Source of the DNA: Candidatus Eiseniibacteriota bacterium
GTDB taxonomy: Bacteria > Eisenbacteria > RBG-16-71-46 > JABDJR01
Assembly: GCA_013003415.1 (NCBI GenBank)
Contig: JABDJR010000076.1
Location: 1-7,958, forward strand
Direction of reading: 5' to 3'
DNA: 7,958 nt
Below the pieces are notes generated by a model. It saw nothing but the letters and a program-made list of their open reading frames with translations, was not told the DNA's origin and did not search any database. Below, one piece after another: positions 5,756-7,958 of the stretch (its first letter is position 1; each line of letters opens with the position of its first letter). The position numbers and the translations under genes are program-made.

Positions 5756-5956
5756 ATGACTAAGAACACGGAAACCACCAACTGGCCGGAACTCGCTATT
5801 GGCCTCTACGATCGTCTGACTGGCCGTGGTGCCGAGATCACCTACGAAGTGGATAATCTTCAAGTCATGGTCCCGAGTGGCACCTCGCCCGATGCCACCT
5901 CTGCAAAGTGGACGGTTAGCGGTGCTCTCAAAGTTCGCACCCGGGATGTACAGTAG
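5756..5956 (+). CDS. Small conserved-looking protein of unknown function (66 aa)
   Basis: The start at 5756 is chosen because AAAGGGGA lies 8 nt upstream; an in-frame ATG at 5723 has no ribosome site and would add an unnatural hydrophobic leader. The 66-aa soluble product has an N-terminal amphipathic helix (WPELAIGLYDRLTGR) followed by beta-type segments (AEITYEVDNLQVMVP and AKWTVSGALKVRTRD). No catalytic or metal motif is visible. I recall similar short 'WP.LAIGLYD.LTGRGAEITY' proteins near LitR/CarH-type regulators, but cannot verify this here and know of no function. It is the first gene after the putative light-regulated promoter, and its stop lies in or next to the start of the next gene. 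Confidence 0.85.
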   Translation: MTKNTETTNWPELAIGLYDRLTGRGAEITYEVDNLQVMVPSGTSPDATSAKWTVSGALKVRTRDVQ

Positions 5957-6308
5957 TCTCGTGGTAATGCCACAAACGACTACGCATCAGTCGATCGATA
6001 TGCACGGGGCCCTTCGGCTAGAAGGTCCGTGGGGTCCTGTTGCAGTTCGAGGATTGGGCTCTCGGGTTAGCATTGAGCTTGAAAAACTGCCCCCCATCCG
6101 GGGGCGGGGGGACTTGGCCACGATGTTGGACCGCTCTCATACAGCCCTATTATTCTGCGGCTTGAGTGCGGACATCTTGTATCGAGGCCAGGTGATCGGT
6201 CAGTTTGGAACTTCCATCAAACCTTCTGCCCTTAGCCGGGCAGTAACAAGATCCAAATGGTTACAGGTGAGGTGGGGCAGTCTGCTTAGGGCAGCGTTAA
6301 AGGTCTAA
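5946..6308 (+). CDS. Unknown small protein, second gene of the light-operon candidate (about 120 aa)
   Basis: The frame ends in TAA two bases before the SDR start. The start is uncertain. ATG at 5946 overlaps the previous gene by 11 nt (translational coupling, 120 aa); ATG at 5967 would give 113 aa, and ATG at 6000 is also possible. None has a clear Shine-Dalgarno. Frame extension upstream of 5946 is a shadow of the 66-aa gene. The product has beta-type segments (GALRLEGPWGPVAVRGLGSRVSIELEKL) and a basic C-terminal part (LSADILYRGQVIGQFG, then SALSRAVTRSKWLQVRWGSLLRAAL). There is no signal peptide or membrane helix. The domain is not recognised. Tight packing between the 66-aa gene and the SDR gene supports a real, co-translated gene. 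Confidence 0.7.
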   Translation: MYSSLVVMPQTTTHQSIDMHGALRLEGPWGPVAVRGLGSRVSIELEKLPPIRGRGDLATMLDRSHTALLFCGLSADILYRGQVIGQFGTSIKPSALSRAVTRSKWLQVRWGSLLRAALKV

Positions 6309-6310
6309 CC

Positions 6311-7867
6311 ATGAATGTTCCGTCACAGAAACTCCCAGATTCTTCCAAGCCAATTTTAGTAACAGGTGCCTCCGGATACATCGGTGGCCGTCTTGTGATT
6401 GAGCTTCTTAAGGCAGGCCACAAAGTTCGCTGTGCGGTGCGGACGCCTAGAAAGTTAACGCGTCACGCTTGGTCGAATGATCCTCGAGTTGAGATTGTTT
6501 CTGCGGATCTCGGAGTCCGCGAAGATGTAGAGCGCGCCACCCAAGGCTGCTCGGCAGCGTACTATTTGGTGCACTCGATGGTGGCCGCGGGTGACGATTA
6601 CGCAGAGCAAGACCGCATCATGGCAAAGCTCTTTGCCGAAGCAGCAGAATCAGCGGGTTTGCAAAGAATTGTGTATCTCGGTGGGTTAGGCGAGCTGGGC
6701 GAAGACTTGTCTTCGCATCTTCGCTCTCGACGAGAAGTAGAGTCTATCCTCGCTTCGGGAAGAACTCCGGTTACTGTCCTTCGGGCCGCGATGATCATTG
6801 GATCGGGCTCGGCTTCTTTCGAAATTCTTCGTTACCTGGTGGAGCGATTGCCCGCCATGATTACTCCAAAGTGGGTGCGTACAGAGTGCCAACCCATTGC
6901 AATTGAAAACGTCCTTCACTACTTGGTCCAATGCCTTGCCGTTCCGGAGACCGCAGGTAAAACGCTCGACATTGGGTGCAGTGAGGTCATGAGCTATCAC
7001 GAGATTATGGAGGTGATGGCGCAAGAGCTTGGCTTACCCAAGCGCATCGTTCTCCCCGTGCCCTTTTTAACCCCAAAACTCAGCTCTCTTTGGATTCACC
7101 TTGTTACTCCTGTGAGTTCGAAGCTTGCCCGACCTTTGGCAGAAGGGCTGCGCAATCGCGTTGTTTGTCGAAACGATGAAGCCGTAAAACTCATGCCTCA
7201 AAAACTTTTGAGTGTTCGTGAGTCGATTCACAAGGCTCTGGAACATGAAGGAACTCCTACGGTAGCCACGGCTTGGTCGAGCTCAGGGCCGGTTCCTGGA
7301 GATCCCGACTGGGCTGGTGGCAAAGTGTTTGTAGACTCCAGGAAAATTGAAATCGAGGCCTCCCCAAAGTCCGTGTACCGGGCGGTCTTAAGAATCGGCG
7401 GTGGCAACGGCTACTACGCTGCGGATTGGCTGTGGAGGGTGAGGGGATGGATGGACCAGATTGTCGGCGGACCTGGGCTCCGCAGGGGTCGTCGCGACCC
7501 GGAAGATGTTGGGTTTGGTGAAGCTCTCGACTTTTGGCGGGTGGTCGACGTGGAGCGCAACCGCCGTTTGTCCCTTCGGGCTGAGATGAAGCTCCCGGGC
7601 GAGGCTCTCTTAGAGTTTGAACTCGACCCTTTAACCGGTTCAGAGAATCCAACCACCACGATGACCCAGACGGCCAAGTTCCGGCCGAAAGGCCTTTTTG
7701 GGCTCGTCTATTGGTACCTTGTGGTTCCGCTTCACGGTATTGTTTTCAAGGGCATGATGCAGGGAATCCGGAGGGCAGCCGAGGACTACGATCGTGAAGC
7801 GGCTCAAGAAGCTACTCAAGACGGCGCCCAAGATGCTCCCGAGGCAGTCTTCCTCCCCGGCAAATAG
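6311..7867 (+). CDS. Atypical SDR NAD(P)-binding protein fused to a DUF2867 domain
   Basis: This 518-aa protein has an N-terminal atypical short-chain dehydrogenase Rossmann domain (about 13-310), with the dinucleotide loop TGASGYIGG at 18-26. The sequence YYLVHSM at 84-90 and YLGGLGE at 122-128 fit the extended NmrA/YbjT-like branch, which often lacks the classical YxxxK pair. From about residue 335 to 500 a DUF2867 domain follows, including GGGNGYYAADWLWRVRGWMD and a hydrophobic LFGLVYWYLVVPLHGIVF near the end. This fusion is common in bacterial YbjT-like proteins; the substrate is unknown. An AAAGG ribosome site inside the previous gene is 7 nt from the ATG, and only 2 nt separate the two genes. 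The acidic tail (REAAQEATQDGAQDAPEA) is probably disordered. Placement under the CarH-type promoter suggests a role in a light or oxidative-stress response, by inference. Confidence 0.92.
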   Translation: MNVPSQKLPDSSKPILVTGASGYIGGRLVIELLKAGHKVRCAVRTPRKLTRHAWSNDPRVEIVSADLGVREDVERATQGCSAAYYLVHSMVAAGDDYAEQDRIMAKLFAEAAESAGLQRIVYLGGLGELGEDLSSHLRSRREVESILASGRTPVTVLRAAMIIGSGSASFEILRYLVERLPAMITPKWVRTECQPIAIENVLHYLVQCLAVPETAGKTLDIGCSEVMSYHEIMEVMAQELGLPKRIVLPVPFLTPKLSSLWIHLVTPVSSKLARPLAEGLRNRVVCRNDEAVKLMPQKLLSVRESIHKALEHEGTPTVATAWSSSGPVPGDPDWAGGKVFVDSRKIEIEASPKSVYRAVLRIGGGNGYYAADWLWRVRGWMDQIVGGPGLRRGRRDPEDVGFGEALDFWRVVDVERNRRLSLRAEMKLPGEALLEFELDPLTGSENPTTTMTQTAKFRPKGLFGLVYWYLVVPLHGIVFKGMMQGIRRAAEDYDREAAQEATQDGAQDAPEAVFLPGK

Positions 7868-7904
7868 GCACCTTCTAGCCGCTTGCTTTGAAAAAATCTC
7901 CAAG

Positions 7905-7936
7905 ATTGCAAGATGCACGGTCATTGCAAAATGCAC
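7905..7936. repeat. 14-bp tandem direct repeat ATTGCAARATGCAC
   Basis: ATTGCAAGATGCAC (7905-7918) is repeated as ATTGCAAAATGCAC (7923-7936), one mismatch in 14, with an 18-bp period. Each unit has two TGCA boxes, so four self-complementary TGCA tetramers lie at 7907, 7914, 7925 and 7932 (spacing 7-11-7). The repeat starts 38 bp after the SDR stop. It may be a tandem operator for the gene beyond the window edge. No terminator hairpin is visible between the SDR stop and this repeat. Confidence 0.6.
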
Positions 7937-7958
7937 TCACTCCCGCCGTCTCCTGTTC

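Noticed and set aside
5723..5758. Longer N-terminus (MTIFLLKGENK) for the 66-aa gene
   Set aside because: No Shine-Dalgarno precedes 5723, while AAAGGGGA precedes 5756; the extra residues are translated ribosome-site sequence.
5826..5945. Upstream extension of the about 120-aa gene to give 160 aa
   Set aside because: It would overlap most of the 66-aa gene in another frame; the Pro/Ser/Arg-rich extension looks like shadow translation.
7640..7936. 98-aa minus-strand frame at the right end
   Set aside because: It mostly lies antisense to the SDR-DUF2867 coding region and begins inside the TGCA repeat; no ribosome site or recognisable domain.
1..7958. CRISPR array, tRNA or rRNA genes, insertion sequence ends
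   Set aside because: No regularly spaced long repeats, no tRNA-like cloverleaf, no rRNA sequence and no transposase frame or terminal inverted repeats were seen.

Overview
The window is bacterial chromosomal DNA of moderate G+C content. Genes are compact, many Shine-Dalgarno-like sites are visible, and the promoters look sigma70-like. A Sec signal peptide, a Na+/phosphate symporter and a B12-type photoreceptor regulator suggest a free-living Gram-negative, perhaps aquatic, bacterium. I cannot fix the phylum from sequence alone; a proteobacterium-like lineage or a marine verrucomicrobium are guesses.

Left part (1-1330): the end of a secreted beta-rich protein on the + strand converges on a minus-strand pair, separated by a strong bidirectional hairpin terminator. 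The pair is a 37-residue Lys-rich protein and a 115-codon gene interrupted by one in-frame TGA. The frame stays open and protein-like on both sides of the TGA (Cys40-x3-UGA44, then a C-terminal CxxC...CxxC zinc ribbon). A compact hairpin with a G in its loop starts 14 nt after the TGA. This is a candidate selenoprotein that standard gene calling would miss; a nonsense mutation or a sequencing error is the main alternative.

Middle part (1423-3953, minus strand): a Na+/Pi cotransporter with a PhoU-like tail overlaps a class I polyphosphate kinase 2 by 4 nt (ATGA). Together they look like a phosphate uptake and polyphosphate/nucleotide module.

Right part (4121-7867): a CarH/LitR-type MerR regulator with a cobalamin-binding domain, followed by an SRPBCC protein, is transcribed leftward. 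It diverges from a rightward operon of two small unknown proteins and an SDR-DUF2867 fusion. The regulator keeps W-x9-EH and the axial His, the hallmarks of adenosylcobalamin light sensing. The 193-bp divergent region holds two good sigma70 promoters. The rightward one is embedded in four contiguous 11-bp direct repeats that cover both -35 and -10, the architecture expected for a CarH operator. The regulator's own promoter sits so close to its ATG that a leaderless or nearly leaderless transcript is predicted. The likely logic is dark repression by the B12-bound regulator and light induction of the rightward operon and of the regulator itself. The window ends in a short repeat array of TGCA boxes.
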